This document shows, one piece after another, positions 34,488 through 43,132 of a stretch of DNA of 56,207 nucleotides; position 1 is the stretch's first letter; each line of letters starts with the position of its first letter. This stretch comes from Actinomycetota bacterium (GTDB taxonomy: Bacteria > Actinomycetota > Aquicultoria > Aquicultorales > JAMCWL01), in contig JAMCWL010000089.1 of the NCBI GenBank assembly GCA_023481285.1, positions 1 through 56,207 of the forward strand, read 5' to 3'. Made by a program: the position numbers and the translations under genes. The notes beneath the pieces are model-generated. The model did not search any database. It saw nothing but the letters and a program-made list of their open reading frames with translations, and was not told the DNA's origin.

Positions 34488-35447
34488 ATGCCAAGAAAAC
34501 CACGTCTTGATGCTCCAGGACTTCTTTATCATATCATCGCAAGAGGAATAGAGGGACGCGAAATATTTACTGACAATAAAGATAGGGATTTCTTTATCTT
34601 GCGCCTCGAAAAAATCTTAAAGGAGACAATTACTTCGATCTACGCGTTTGCCCTCATCCCCAACCATGTTCACCTTCTGTTGAGAAGAAACACGACGCCG
34701 ATTTCGACGGTGATGCGACGGCTTTTGACCGGGTATGCCCTCTATTTCAACAAGCGACAAAGAAGATACGGCTATCTCTTTCAAAACCGCTATAAGGCGA
34801 TCATCTGCCAGGAAAGTTCTTACTTCCTTGAGCTCGTAAGATACATCCACTTGAATCCGATCAGGGCTCATCTTATGACGTCGATTGAAGAGTTAAACTG
34901 CTATCCTTTCTCTGGACACAGCTACCTCGTTGGAAAAGAGAAAAGCGATTGGTTTGACACGGATGCCGTGCTATCCCACTTCGGTAAGGTAGAAAGAAGG
35001 GCAAAAAGCTCATATCTTACATTTGTAAGCGATGGCCTTTCGATGGGTAGACAAGCTAAGTTTACTGGCGGTGGGCTGAAGCGCTCCCTCGGACATCCTA
35101 AAGAATATCCTAAGACAAGAGAGGCCTTCGATGATCGCATCCTTGGCGAGGGAGGTTTCGTCGAAGCGGTTCTTGCTGCAGTTGAAAACCAGCCGCCTAC
35201 TCCCAATAAGCGCCCTGATTTTAACCTTCTCCTTTATGCTGTGTGTAAAAGGTTTGACGTATCAGAGGCTGAACTCTTGGGCAAAACACGAATCAAGCCG
35301 GTGGCGAATGCAAGAGCCGTCCTTGCGTATAGAATGTCAAAGGAGATAGGCCTCTCACGAGACGAGATCGCGCGTCTGCTCTCAATGACGGGGCCCGGGG
35401 CAATAAAAGCGATAAGGAAAGGGGCTGTCAACATAGGTAATACATAA
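34488..35447 (+). CDS. REP-associated / IS200-like tyrosine transposase with a DnaA-like C-terminal domain
   Basis: The 319-residue protein has a Y1 (HUH) transposase domain. It starts PRKPRLDAPGLLYHIIARG and carries the metal-binding NHVHLLLRR (His60, His62); the likely nucleophile tyrosine is in TGYALYFNKR (83-86). GYLFQNRYKAI and LVRYIHLNPIRAHL follow. Residues ~235-310 (VCKRFDVSEAELLGKTR...ARAVLAYRMSKEIGLSRDEI) resemble the DNA-binding domain IV of DnaA, a feature of some transposase-like proteins of this family. I chose the ATG at 34488-34490 (family start MPRKPR) over a TTG at 34473. Proteins of this kind process short palindromes tagged by GTAG or similar feet. Confidence 0.9.
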   Translation: MPRKPRLDAPGLLYHIIARGIEGREIFTDNKDRDFFILRLEKILKETITSIYAFALIPNHVHLLLRRNTTPISTVMRRLLTGYALYFNKRQRRYGYLFQNRYKAIICQESSYFLELVRYIHLNPIRAHLMTSIEELNCYPFSGHSYLVGKEKSDWFDTDAVLSHFGKVERRAKSSYLTFVSDGLSMGRQAKFTGGGLKRSLGHPKEYPKTREAFDDRILGEGGFVEAVLAAVENQPPTPNKRPDFNLLLYAVCKRFDVSEAELLGKTRIKPVANARAVLAYRMSKEIGLSRDEIARLLSMTGPGAIKAIRKGAVNIGNT

Positions 35448-35448
35448 A

Positions 35449-35476
35449 GTTAGTAATTTTAGTAACCAACGTCCCC
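35449..35476 (-). repeat. Right terminal inverted repeat of the RAYT element
   Basis: Read on the minus strand it is GGGGACGTTGGTTACTAA followed by AATTACTAAC, the counterpart of 34423-34450. It begins one base after the transposase stop codon. Confidence 0.85.
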
Positions 35477-35483
35477 TATTATA

Positions 35484-35804
35484 CTAAGACCTTACCATCA
35501 CCAGCAGCATTTTTAATCTGTCCGTTGCTTTGAGGGCATGCGGTTGATTGGCAGGCATGATGACCATCTCGCCAGCCTTCGCCCGAAGCGTTTTCCCGGA
35601 GATGGTGATTTCCCCCTCGCCATCAAGGAGATAGACCAGAGCGTCATAGGGCGCAGCATGTTCACTAAGCCCTTGTCCTTTATCGAAAGCAAAGAGGGTG
35701 ACCGTTCCTACCTTTTTGTCGACGAGGGTACGGCTTACAACGGACCCTTCCTGGTATTCAACCAGGTTGATCAAGCTTAGCGCTTTAGCAACAAGCTCTT
35801 CCAT
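35484..35804 (-). CDS. Cupin-domain protein
   Basis: The 106-residue protein is a single small cupin. Motif 1 is GQGLSEHAAPYDALVYLLDGEGEI (about 44-67; one His and a Glu kept) and motif 2 is KAGEMVIMPANQPHAL (75-90). It is probably a metal-binding or sugar-binding regulatory or enzymatic domain, but the family is too broad to assign a function. The ATG has GGAG 9 nt upstream. It sits after murB in the cell wall cluster with an 81-nt gap, where ftsQ often lies in other bacteria. Confidence 0.85.
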   Translation of the reverse strand: MEELVAKALSLINLVEYQEGSVVSRTLVDKKVGTVTLFAFDKGQGLSEHAAPYDALVYLLDGEGEITISGKTLRAKAGEMVIMPANQPHALKATDRLKMLLVMVRS

Positions 35805-35885
35805 ATTCGCCCACTCCTTGTGCCGCCTGCTCTCTCGGAAGGCACGCGTCTCCGCGCCGGGTTATTTCTCTCCGACGCAATACGT

Positions 35886-36836
35886 TCATCTCGCGTGATC
35901 TGTTTCCATAAGCTCTTCCGAAAAGGCGCCGAGCAGTCTTATCTCCGGTTCGAGAAGGACGCCGCTTGCCTCTTCGACGCGACGGCGCACCTTCAACATG
36001 AGGGCGTAAATATCCAAAGCCGTCGCTCCTCCGGTATTTATGATGAAGTTGGCGTGCTGCTCGGAGACCTTCGCGCCGCCGATGGAGAGGCCTTTGCAGC
36101 CCGCCTCCTCTATCAGGCGGCCGGCGGAATCTCCAGGCGGGTTCTTGAAGGTGCTCCCCGCGCTCGGATGGTGGAGGGGTTGGGTCTCCTTGCGCTGCCG
36201 GAAGAACCTCTCCATGTCCATCTGGACAAGATCGATATCGGCCGGGCGCAGTCCCAGCGAGACCTCGACGATGATCTCATCCTGCCCCAGGGAACTCTCA
36301 CGGTAACCGAAGGTCATCTCAGACTTATCGATTGAGCGCAGCTCTCCCTTGGATAAGAAAACGGTCGCACTTCTGACGATATCCCCAAGGCAACCGCCGT
36401 GGGCGCCGGCGTTGCCCGCGATCCCTCCGCCGAGCGTTCCCGGGATGCCTATGGCGAATGCAAGCCCGCCCAGTGCATGCTTAAGCGCCGCCTGCACCAG
36501 CATTGAAAGAGGCATGGCGCCGCCCGCCCTGATTTCACTCCCCGACACCTCGATTCGCCGGAAGTCGCGGCCCAGCCGGACGACGACGCCGTCGAACCCA
36601 GCATCGGAAATGAGCAGATTGGAGCCCTTGCCCAGGACGAACCAGGGCAGATCATAATCGACGACCGTCTCAAAGACGACCCTCAAATGATGGAAGGTAT
36701 CGGCGGTGGCAAAGACGGCCGCCGGGCCGCCGATTCGCAAGGTTGTCTCTTTAGCAAGCGGCCTGTCCGTGACCACACTCTCACCAAGGTGGCGCTCGAG
36801 AATTGAGTACGCTCTTCTAAGCCAGCGATCGGACAC
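35886..36836 (-). CDS. murB: UDP-N-acetylenolpyruvoylglucosamine reductase MurB
   Basis: MurB reduces enolpyruvyl-UDP-GlcNAc to UDP-MurNAc with FAD and NADPH. The 316-residue protein has TTLRIGGPAAVF (31-42), VLGKGSNLLISD (FAD site), GIPGTLGGGIAGNAGAHGG (about 134-152) and the catalytic HPSAGSTFKNP segment (about 231-241) with its Ser, and Glu near the end (LEPEIRLLG). It looks like the shorter type II MurB. The GTG start has AGGAGA 6 nt upstream. It follows murC in the cluster. Confidence 0.96.
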   Translation of the reverse strand: MSDRWLRRAYSILERHLGESVVTDRPLAKETTLRIGGPAAVFATADTFHHLRVVFETVVDYDLPWFVLGKGSNLLISDAGFDGVVVRLGRDFRRIEVSGSEIRAGGAMPLSMLVQAALKHALGGLAFAIGIPGTLGGGIAGNAGAHGGCLGDIVRSATVFLSKGELRSIDKSEMTFGYRESSLGQDEIIVEVSLGLRPADIDLVQMDMERFFRQRKETQPLHHPSAGSTFKNPPGDSAGRLIEEAGCKGLSIGGAKVSEQHANFIINTGGATALDIYALMLKVRRRVEEASGVLLEPEIRLLGAFSEELMETDHAR

Positions 36837-36859
36837 AGATACTCTCCTAAAATACTTTT

Positions 36860-38302
36860 TTAGCCCGATGCGCCTTCCGCCATCGGGAAAGCGGGGGACG
36901 CGGGAGCCACAGCGTAGTGGCTTTCCATCCGGTGCGTCTGCAAATGGTGGTGCAGCTCCTCGCCGACCATCCAGACGTCACCCGCGCCCATCGTGATGAT
37001 GAGGTCGCCAGGGAGCGCGTGATCATCAAGAAAGTTCTTGATTTCGACCTTTTTAGGGAGGTAAACGACCCTCTGCCTGGGATTATGGGCGAGAACGGCG
37101 TCCAGGATCACCTTGCCGGTCACTCCGGGCACCGGCTGCTCGCCAGCCGCATAGACGTCCGTCAGTACGACCACATCGGCGGAGTCAAAAGCCTGTCCAA
37201 ATTCGTGGCCCAGAAGCCTGGTTCTCGAATAGCGGTGGGGCTGGAATATGCAGATGACCCGGTTCCATCCCCCATTCTTGGCCGCATCAAGAGTTGCTTG
37301 CACCTCGGTCGGGTGGTGGGCGTAATCGTCGACGATCGTAACTCCGGCCTGCCGACCGACCACTTGAAAACGCCTCTTGACGCCGGTAAAGCTTGCGAGG
37401 GCCCTGGTGATCTCTTCAACGCTCAATCCAACCGCACTGCCGACAGCCAACGTGGCCAGAGCGTTATATATATTGTGCTTACCGGGAACTTTAAGTCCAA
37501 CCTGCCCCAAGAGCTCTCCATCGCGATAGACCTCGAAGGTGCTTCCCAGCGCCTCCAGAGAGAGGTTGGCGGCCTGAAGATCGCACGCCTCCTCGAAGCC
37601 GTAAGTGACGAAGTTTGATTTGGATTTGGACAACAGAGACTTGACCGCCGGATGATCGCCGCAGACGAACGCGACACCGTTCTTCGGAAGGGCGTCGGCG
37701 AAGGCGAGGAAGGTCTCCTCGATCCGGTCGAACGAGCCGTAGAAATCGAGATGGTCCGGTTCGATATTTGTAATGACTATCATCTCAGGAGCCAGGCAGA
37801 GGAGGGAACCGTCGCTCTCATCCGCCTCCGCCACCAGGAACTCGCCCTGTCCGTACTTGGCGTTGCTCCCTATGTCGTTCAGCTCACCGCCTATCAAAAA
37901 CGTCGGGTCGAGACCGCACTTCTGGAATACGAGCGATATCATGGATGTGGTGGTCGTCTTGCCGTGAGTTCCGGCCACCGCAATACTGCGGTAACGCCTG
38001 GCGATCTGACTCAGCATTTGGGCTCGCGAGACGACCGGTATCGACAGCTCTCTCGCTCTAGCAAGTTCCGAATTTCCGGACGGAATCGCCGACGATATGA
38101 CGACGGTATCCTGGTCGATGACGTTATCAGGATCGTGATCGATCATTACTTTGACGCCCTCTTCGCGCAGGCTAAGCGTATTTCTCGACTCTTTAAGATC
38201 CGAACCCGAGACTTCGTATCCCATCGCCAGAAGAACCCTGGCGATGCCGCTCATCCCGGCCCCACCTATACCGATAAAGTGAACTTTCGCCAAGTTGTTC
38301 AA
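36860..38302 (-). CDS. murC: UDP-N-acetylmuramate-L-alanine ligase MurC
   Basis: MurC adds L-Ala to UDP-MurNAc. The 480-residue Mur ligase has VHFIGIGGAGMSGIA (6-20), VAGTHGKTTTTSMI (P-loop, about 109-122), AEADESDGS, and NIEPDHLDFYG, IFQPHRYSRT and VYAAGEQPVPG, as in MurC. I chose TTG 38300-38302, with GGAGAAGGAG upstream and the family start LAKVHFIG right behind it; frames to 38419 add 39 unrelated residues. It lies between murG and murB, the usual order. Confidence 0.94.
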   Translation of the reverse strand: MNNLAKVHFIGIGGAGMSGIARVLLAMGYEVSGSDLKESRNTLSLREEGVKVMIDHDPDNVIDQDTVVISSAIPSGNSELARARELSIPVVSRAQMLSQIARRYRSIAVAGTHGKTTTTSMISLVFQKCGLDPTFLIGGELNDIGSNAKYGQGEFLVAEADESDGSLLCLAPEMIVITNIEPDHLDFYGSFDRIEETFLAFADALPKNGVAFVCGDHPAVKSLLSKSKSNFVTYGFEEACDLQAANLSLEALGSTFEVYRDGELLGQVGLKVPGKHNIYNALATLAVGSAVGLSVEEITRALASFTGVKRRFQVVGRQAGVTIVDDYAHHPTEVQATLDAAKNGGWNRVICIFQPHRYSRTRLLGHEFGQAFDSADVVVLTDVYAAGEQPVPGVTGKVILDAVLAHNPRQRVVYLPKKVEIKNFLDDHALPGDLIITMGAGDVWMVGEELHHHLQTHRMESHYAVAPASPAFPMAEGASG

Positions 38303-38431
38303 TGCTCCTTCTCCATAAGTCAACCAGCCTACCAGCCACATTGCGTCCGGTAAATTGTACCTCATATAGCCGCATGATGGCCGTCGCGGAATCCCTTGCC
38401 CGAAATCGAACAAATCCAACGGATTTCCGGT

Positions 38432-39535
38432 TCACCTTTTCCGGCCGGTGGCGACTCTTTTCACCAGCTCGGCCAGCTTTTTCGCGGCATCCGGCCTTCC
38501 GAGCCTTTTCGCAGCCTCGGCCATACGGTTCAACTCCGGCTTGTTCTTTATCAAATCGGAAACTTCGGTTACCAGTCTCTCCGAAGTTAAATCCTTATCG
38601 GCGATCACCTTAGTCGCTCCCGCCTCGATCAGCGCCCGGGCGTTTTTCTCCTGATGCTTGCCGGTCGCGTAAGGATAGGGAACCAGCAGGGAGGCCACTC
38701 CGCTCGCCGTTATCTCGGCTACCGTGGTGGCGCCGGCCCGGCTGACGACTAGATCGGCTGCAGAGTATACGCATCCCATATCGTCGATGTAAGGAAGTAC
38801 TAGATAGCGCTTGTCAGCCAGTTCTCCAATCGCCTCCTTGACCCGTTCAAAATCGACCTCGCCGGTGGAGTGAATCACCTGGATCCCAAGGTCGAGGAGC
38901 TTACCAATCCCACCTATCGCCGCGTCGTTTAGCCGGCGTGCCCCCCTGCTTCCGCCGAATATGAAGAGAACTGGGTCCAAGGGATCCAGATCGAAAATCT
39001 TTCGCGCGCTGACCCCGTCCGCTGCGAGAATATTTTCCCGAACGGGATTGCCCGTTAACTCAACGCGGTTCTTCTTGGGAAAGAAATTCTTTGTCTCCGG
39101 ATACGTAATGGCGATTGCCGTTGCGAACCTTCCTAGCAAGCGATTGGCAAGCCCCGGGAGGGCGTTCTGCTCGTGAATGATCGTCGGTATCCGCGCCAAG
39201 GCCGCCGCCAGCACAACCGGAACGCTCACATAGGCGCCGGTTCCGACGACGACGTCGGGGTTGAACCGCCTGAGGAGACCCCGCGCCTTCCGGACAGCCT
39301 TCGCCATTTTGACCATCGCCGTCACGCCGGAGAGGGAGACCTTTCTAGGCAAACCCGAGACATCCAATCCCTCAAATGGATAACCGGCGCTCTTAATCAT
39401 CGGCGCTTCCAAACCGTCATGGCTGCCGATATATAGAACTTCCGCCACCGCATTACCGGATGCCAGCGCTTTTAACAGCGCGAGCCCGGGATAGATGTGG
39501 CCTGCCGTCCCGCCGCCGCTTACTATCACCCTCAT
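38432..39535 (-). CDS. murG: UDP-GlcNAc:lipid I N-acetylglucosaminyltransferase MurG
   Basis: MurG converts lipid I to lipid II on the inner membrane face. The 367-residue GT28 protein has VIVSGGGTAGHIYPGLAL (3-20), VVGTGAYVSVPVVLAA (95-110), HEQNALPGLANR, FGGSRGARRLN (about 193-203) and RAGATTVAEI, the UDP-GlcNAc site. The ATG has GAGG 4 nt upstream and lies inside the 3' part of ftsW (83-nt overlap). A 129-nt gap follows before murC. Confidence 0.96.
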   Translation of the reverse strand: MRVIVSGGGTAGHIYPGLALLKALASGNAVAEVLYIGSHDGLEAPMIKSAGYPFEGLDVSGLPRKVSLSGVTAMVKMAKAVRKARGLLRRFNPDVVVGTGAYVSVPVVLAAALARIPTIIHEQNALPGLANRLLGRFATAIAITYPETKNFFPKKNRVELTGNPVRENILAADGVSARKIFDLDPLDPVLFIFGGSRGARRLNDAAIGGIGKLLDLGIQVIHSTGEVDFERVKEAIGELADKRYLVLPYIDDMGCVYSAADLVVSRAGATTVAEITASGVASLLVPYPYATGKHQEKNARALIEAGATKVIADKDLTSERLVTEVSDLIKNKPELNRMAEAAKRLGRPDAAKKLAELVKRVATGRKR

Positions 39536-40655
39536 AGGCCTCGTTGGAACATACCCTCCTCTCCCGGGAAGCGATATTCATGAGTATACCGATCATAGAC
39601 ATGGTTACGATAAGGGAGGAACCCCCGGAAGAGACCAATGGCAACGGAACCCCGGTAACCGGTAGTATCCCGGTTACGGCGCCCAGATTGACGAATGCCT
39701 GGCCAACGATCGAGGCCGTTATGCCGGCCCCAAGAATCTTCCCTAGATAATCCTTTGTTTTAAAGGCGATATTTATTCCCGCGTACGCCATAATACCAAA
39801 GGCCACGACAACCAGGAGCGTGCCGGGCAAACCAAGCTCCTCACCTATGATCGCATATATGAAGTCGGTGTGAGACTCCGGCAGGAAAAAAAATTTCTGC
39901 CTGCTCATTCCAAGACCGACGCCCGCCGGACCGCCGGAACCGAGCGCGATGAGCGACTGCCTGATCTGGTAGCCGATCCCACGCGGATCGGATGACGGGT
40001 CGATAAAAGCGAGTATCCGGTTTCGGCGATAAGAGGCCGACATGGCGAAGGCCAATCCACCTAGGAAGGAAGCCGTGGCAAGACCAACGACATCCCGTAT
40101 CCTTGCTCCGCCTAGAAAGAGCATGGTTAAAACGGAAAGAGCGATGATTATCGTAGTCCCGAGGTCGGGCTGGAAAAGAACCAGGCCAGCGATGATGATA
40201 ACGACGAAACCGGCAGGAGCGAGGCTCGTAAGGTGACCGAGCTCTCTTCGTTTTACAGAGAGGACGCTGGCAATATATAGTATTAGCGCAAGCTTGGCCG
40301 GCTCCGATGGTTGAAATGAGAACGGGCCCAGAGCGATCGCTCTCGATGCTCCCTTGGCCGTCTGCCCGATCCCCGGCAGATGCGTGAGAAGAAGGGCGAC
40401 CGCCGTTAAGACGATGAGTACCGGAGAATACTTGACCAGCTTACGATAGTCGGCCCTTGAACAGAAGAACATCCCGAAAAGACCGAGAACTAACCAGATC
40501 AGTTGCCGCTTTAAGTAGTAGTAAGAGTCGCCGTAATCCGAATAAGCCTTGACCGAACTGGCGTTCAGAACCATCACCAGCCCCGTGAGGATCAAAATGG
40601 TGGACGCACCAAGAAGAAGATAGTATGCGGTTGGTTTGTATCTAGGTCTTGACAT
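39453..40655 (-). CDS. ftsW: Peptidoglycan glycosyltransferase FtsW (SEDS family)
   Basis: FtsW polymerises lipid II at the septum together with FtsI. The 400-residue protein has about ten membrane segments and SEDS landmarks: LNASSVKAY early, GPFSFQPSEPAKLALILY (about 110-127), VLFQPDLGTT, ALGSGGPAGVGLGMSRQK, FFFLPESHTDFIYAIIGEELG and PLPLVSSGGSSLI near the end. The last ~29 residues are a basic tail read from DNA that also encodes the start of MurG. It lies 8 nt after mraY, where murD would usually intervene. Confidence 0.95.
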   Translation of the reverse strand: MSRPRYKPTAYYLLLGASTILILTGLVMVLNASSVKAYSDYGDSYYYLKRQLIWLVLGLFGMFFCSRADYRKLVKYSPVLIVLTAVALLLTHLPGIGQTAKGASRAIALGPFSFQPSEPAKLALILYIASVLSVKRRELGHLTSLAPAGFVVIIIAGLVLFQPDLGTTIIIALSVLTMLFLGGARIRDVVGLATASFLGGLAFAMSASYRRNRILAFIDPSSDPRGIGYQIRQSLIALGSGGPAGVGLGMSRQKFFFLPESHTDFIYAIIGEELGLPGTLLVVVAFGIMAYAGINIAFKTKDYLGKILGAGITASIVGQAFVNLGAVTGILPVTGVPLPLVSSGGSSLIVTMSMIGILMNIASRERRVCSNEAYEGDSKRRRDGRPHLSRARAVKSAGIR

Positions 40656-40663
40656 GATAATTC

Positions 40664-41701
40664 CTATTTTGGTCCCGTCATGAAGAAGAGCGCAAACCCG
40701 GCCCCCGCTAAAACTCCCGTAACGACCCAGAACCTCACCATAACTTGCGTCTCCGACCAGCCCTTCAACTCAAAATGGTGGTGGATCGGGGCCATCTTTA
40801 GCAACCGCGTGCCGAACCAACGGAAGCTTATTATCTGGGCGATGACGGAGAGACCCTCGATGACATAGATGCCGCCGATGAGGATCAGCAGAAGCTCCGT
40901 CCTCGTCAAAATCGCAAGCGTTGCAATCACGCCGCCGAGGGCGAGTGAGCCGGTATCCCCCATGAATATATCCGCCGGATAGCAGTTGTACCAGAGGAAG
41001 CCGATGCATGCCCCCGCGACTGCCGCCGATAGCACGGCGAGCTCCAGGTGATTCTGGCGGAAAGCGATGCCCGCGTAGGCAAGCACTGTTATAGTCACCG
41101 TACCGGCCGCCAAACCATCCAGACCATCCGTGAGATTAACCGTGTTGGTCGCCGAGATGAAGACGAGATAGATGAAAGCCACGTAGAGAATGGGCACCAC
41201 GATCTCCGCACCGAAGAGCGTGAACGAGAAGGCCGGGCTGCCAAGCGGGATGGCGAACCTGGTCCCCGGCACCGCGATATTCGCCGGAATGTTGGCTATG
41301 TTAACGACCGCCAACCCGATCACCGCCGAGATGGCAAACTGCCAGAGAAGCTTTGAGCGTGCCCGCAAGCCCAACGATCTCTCCTTGACGACCTTGCGGT
41401 AGTCATCCACGAGACCGATGACGCCGCTCGCCAGGAGAGCGAAGAGAGCGATGAGCCCGCTCACGTCCCGGCGGGAGAGCAGGAAGTAGACGGCCGTCAC
41501 CACGCCGATAATCAGGACCCCGCCCATCGTAGGCGTTCCCGCCTTGACCAGGTGTTTTTGAGGCCCGTCCACGCGGACGACCTGGCCGACGTTCCGTCGT
41601 TTTAAGAGTTCAATCCAGACGGGCGTTAGGACGACCGTAGCCACGAGAGCCAGGACAGCGGTTAAGAATACTTGGTATGTCGGGTATCTAACCGGATACA
41701 T
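40664..41701 (-). CDS. mraY: Phospho-N-acetylmuramoyl-pentapeptide transferase MraY
   Basis: MraY makes lipid I from UDP-MurNAc-pentapeptide and undecaprenyl phosphate. The 345-residue protein has about ten membrane segments, KAGTPTMGGVLII (52-64), GLVDDYRKVVKERS with the catalytic Asp pair, NLTDGLDGLAAG (about 187-198), and MGDTGSLALGG and MAPIHHHFEL, the His-rich magnesium/substrate loop. Start ATG has only a weak ribosome site. Downstream of murF with a 21-nt gap. Confidence 0.96.
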   Translation of the reverse strand: MYPVRYPTYQVFLTAVLALVATVVLTPVWIELLKRRNVGQVVRVDGPQKHLVKAGTPTMGGVLIIGVVTAVYFLLSRRDVSGLIALFALLASGVIGLVDDYRKVVKERSLGLRARSKLLWQFAISAVIGLAVVNIANIPANIAVPGTRFAIPLGSPAFSFTLFGAEIVVPILYVAFIYLVFISATNTVNLTDGLDGLAAGTVTITVLAYAGIAFRQNHLELAVLSAAVAGACIGFLWYNCYPADIFMGDTGSLALGGVIATLAILTRTELLLILIGGIYVIEGLSVIAQIISFRWFGTRLLKMAPIHHHFELKGWSETQVMVRFWVVTGVLAGAGFALFFMTGPK

Positions 41702-41722
41702 AACTTTCTACCTTATGCCGGA

Positions 41723-43132
41723 CTACCTATAAATCGACCGACGCGTTGCTCGTATTATCGCGTCGGCGACTTGTTCAAGCTTCATGCCTCTGGATGCCTT
41801 AACCAGAACGACGTCTTTCGGTTCGATGAATTCCGCGACGTTCCGACCGGCGTCTTCCGCCGAATCGAAGGAGATGATCGCACCGTCAGCCATCCCACCT
41901 TCTCGCGCTCCCTCGGCGATCAAACGCCCCAGCTCCCCTACCGTAACCAGGAGATCGACCCCCGTCTTGGCGGCATTCCTTCCGACCGCCAGATGCGACT
42001 CTTCGGCTATTGGGCCTAGCTCAAGCATATCTCCCAGAACAATGATCCGGCGACCCTTTGTTTTCACGTCGGCAAGCACGGCGATCGCAGCCAGCATGGA
42101 GTCGGGATTGGCGTTGTAAGCATCGTTTAGAATCACCACCTCACCGGCCCTGGACACCTCCATCCGCATCTCCGGCAGCCTTACCTCAGAGAGACCGCCG
42201 GCGATTTCATCGGCCCCCAAGCCCAGAGCAAGCGCTATCGACGCCGCCGCCAGGGCGTTGTAGACGTTGTGCCTCCCGGGAACCGGCAGGGAGACCGCCG
42301 CCAGGAAACGCTCTCCTTTGATCCGGAAGGACGGGCGACCGAGCGAATCGACGGTAATCCGGTCGGCCACGAGATCCGCGTCACACAGACCGTACGTCCT
42401 TACGGAAGCGCTCGTCTTCTTGACGAGCATCGGCGTCCACCCGTTGTCGGCATTCAAGATGGCGATCCCGCTGGATGGCAGCCCCTTAACCAGCTCGGCT
42501 TTTGCCTCGGCGATAGCTTCTGCCGTTCCCAAAAGCTCGATGTGGCTCTTCCCGACCCCGGTAACGAGCCCTATATCCGGTTTAGCAATCTCGGTCAGCG
42601 CGGCTATCTGACCGAGGCCCCGCATGGCCATCTCCACGATGATTACCTCGGTCTCCGGGGACGCGCCGAGCAGCGTCAGCGGCAGCCCTATCTCGTTGTT
42701 ATAATTCTTCTCGCTGGCCACAACCGAAAGGCGACGGCGCAAGATGGCCGTCGCCATCTCCCGGGCCGTCGTCTTTCCGGTGCTTCCAGTTATGCCGACA
42801 ACCTTAGCCGAGAGGATCCCCCGGTAGGCGGCGGCAAGTCGCTGCAGCGCCCCAATGGAGTCGTTCACCTTTATCGCGAAAGCCCTGCTCGAGATGGCCC
42901 GTTTTGCCTCCCCGTTCAACTTCTCGGTTAAAAAGCCGGTCGCCCCGGCTTCGACGGCCCGCACGATATGCTCGTGGCCGTCGGTGAACTCTCCCTTTAA
43001 AGGAATGAATATCTCACCCGGCTTTATCGTGCGACTGTCGACACTCACGCCGGTAACCTTCGTGGTCAGGAAGCCGCCGACCAGCTCCCCGTCTACCCAG
43101 GAGGCAAGGCGCCCCGCCGTTACTTCGAACAC
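41723..43132 (-). CDS. murF: UDP-MurNAc-tripeptide-D-Ala-D-Ala ligase MurF
   Basis: MurF adds D-Ala-D-Ala to complete the pentapeptide. The 469-residue Mur ligase has VSVDSRTIKPGEIFIPLKG (29-47), VVGITGSTGKTTAREM (about 110-125, P-loop), SEKNYNNEIGLPLTLL, VEMAMRGLGQI, GKSHIELLG and LNDAYNANPDSMLAAI, the last being characteristic for MurF. The GTG start overlaps the end of murE by 13 nt. Confidence 0.96.
   Translation of the reverse strand: MFEVTAGRLASWVDGELVGGFLTTKVTGVSVDSRTIKPGEIFIPLKGEFTDGHEHIVRAVEAGATGFLTEKLNGEAKRAISSRAFAIKVNDSIGALQRLAAAYRGILSAKVVGITGSTGKTTAREMATAILRRRLSVVASEKNYNNEIGLPLTLLGASPETEVIIVEMAMRGLGQIAALTEIAKPDIGLVTGVGKSHIELLGTAEAIAEAKAELVKGLPSSGIAILNADNGWTPMLVKKTSASVRTYGLCDADLVADRITVDSLGRPSFRIKGERFLAAVSLPVPGRHNVYNALAAASIALALGLGADEIAGGLSEVRLPEMRMEVSRAGEVVILNDAYNANPDSMLAAIAVLADVKTKGRRIIVLGDMLELGPIAEESHLAVGRNAAKTGVDLLVTVGELGRLIAEGAREGGMADGAIISFDSAEDAGRNVAEFIEPKDVVLVKASRGMKLEQVADAIIRATRRSIYR

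Larger units (their letters stand above)
34423..35476. mobile_element. IS200-like / RAYT transposase element with 28-nt terminal inverted repeats
   Basis: The transposase gene at 34488-35447 is bracketed by GGGGACGTTGGTTACCAAG... (34423-34450) and its inverted copy (35449-35476), which match at about 24 of 28 positions and share GGGGACGTTGGTTAC exactly. The right repeat begins one base after the transposase stop codon. I see no obvious target-site duplication. A related single end lies in the nif operon at 4039-4056. Confidence 0.85.
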
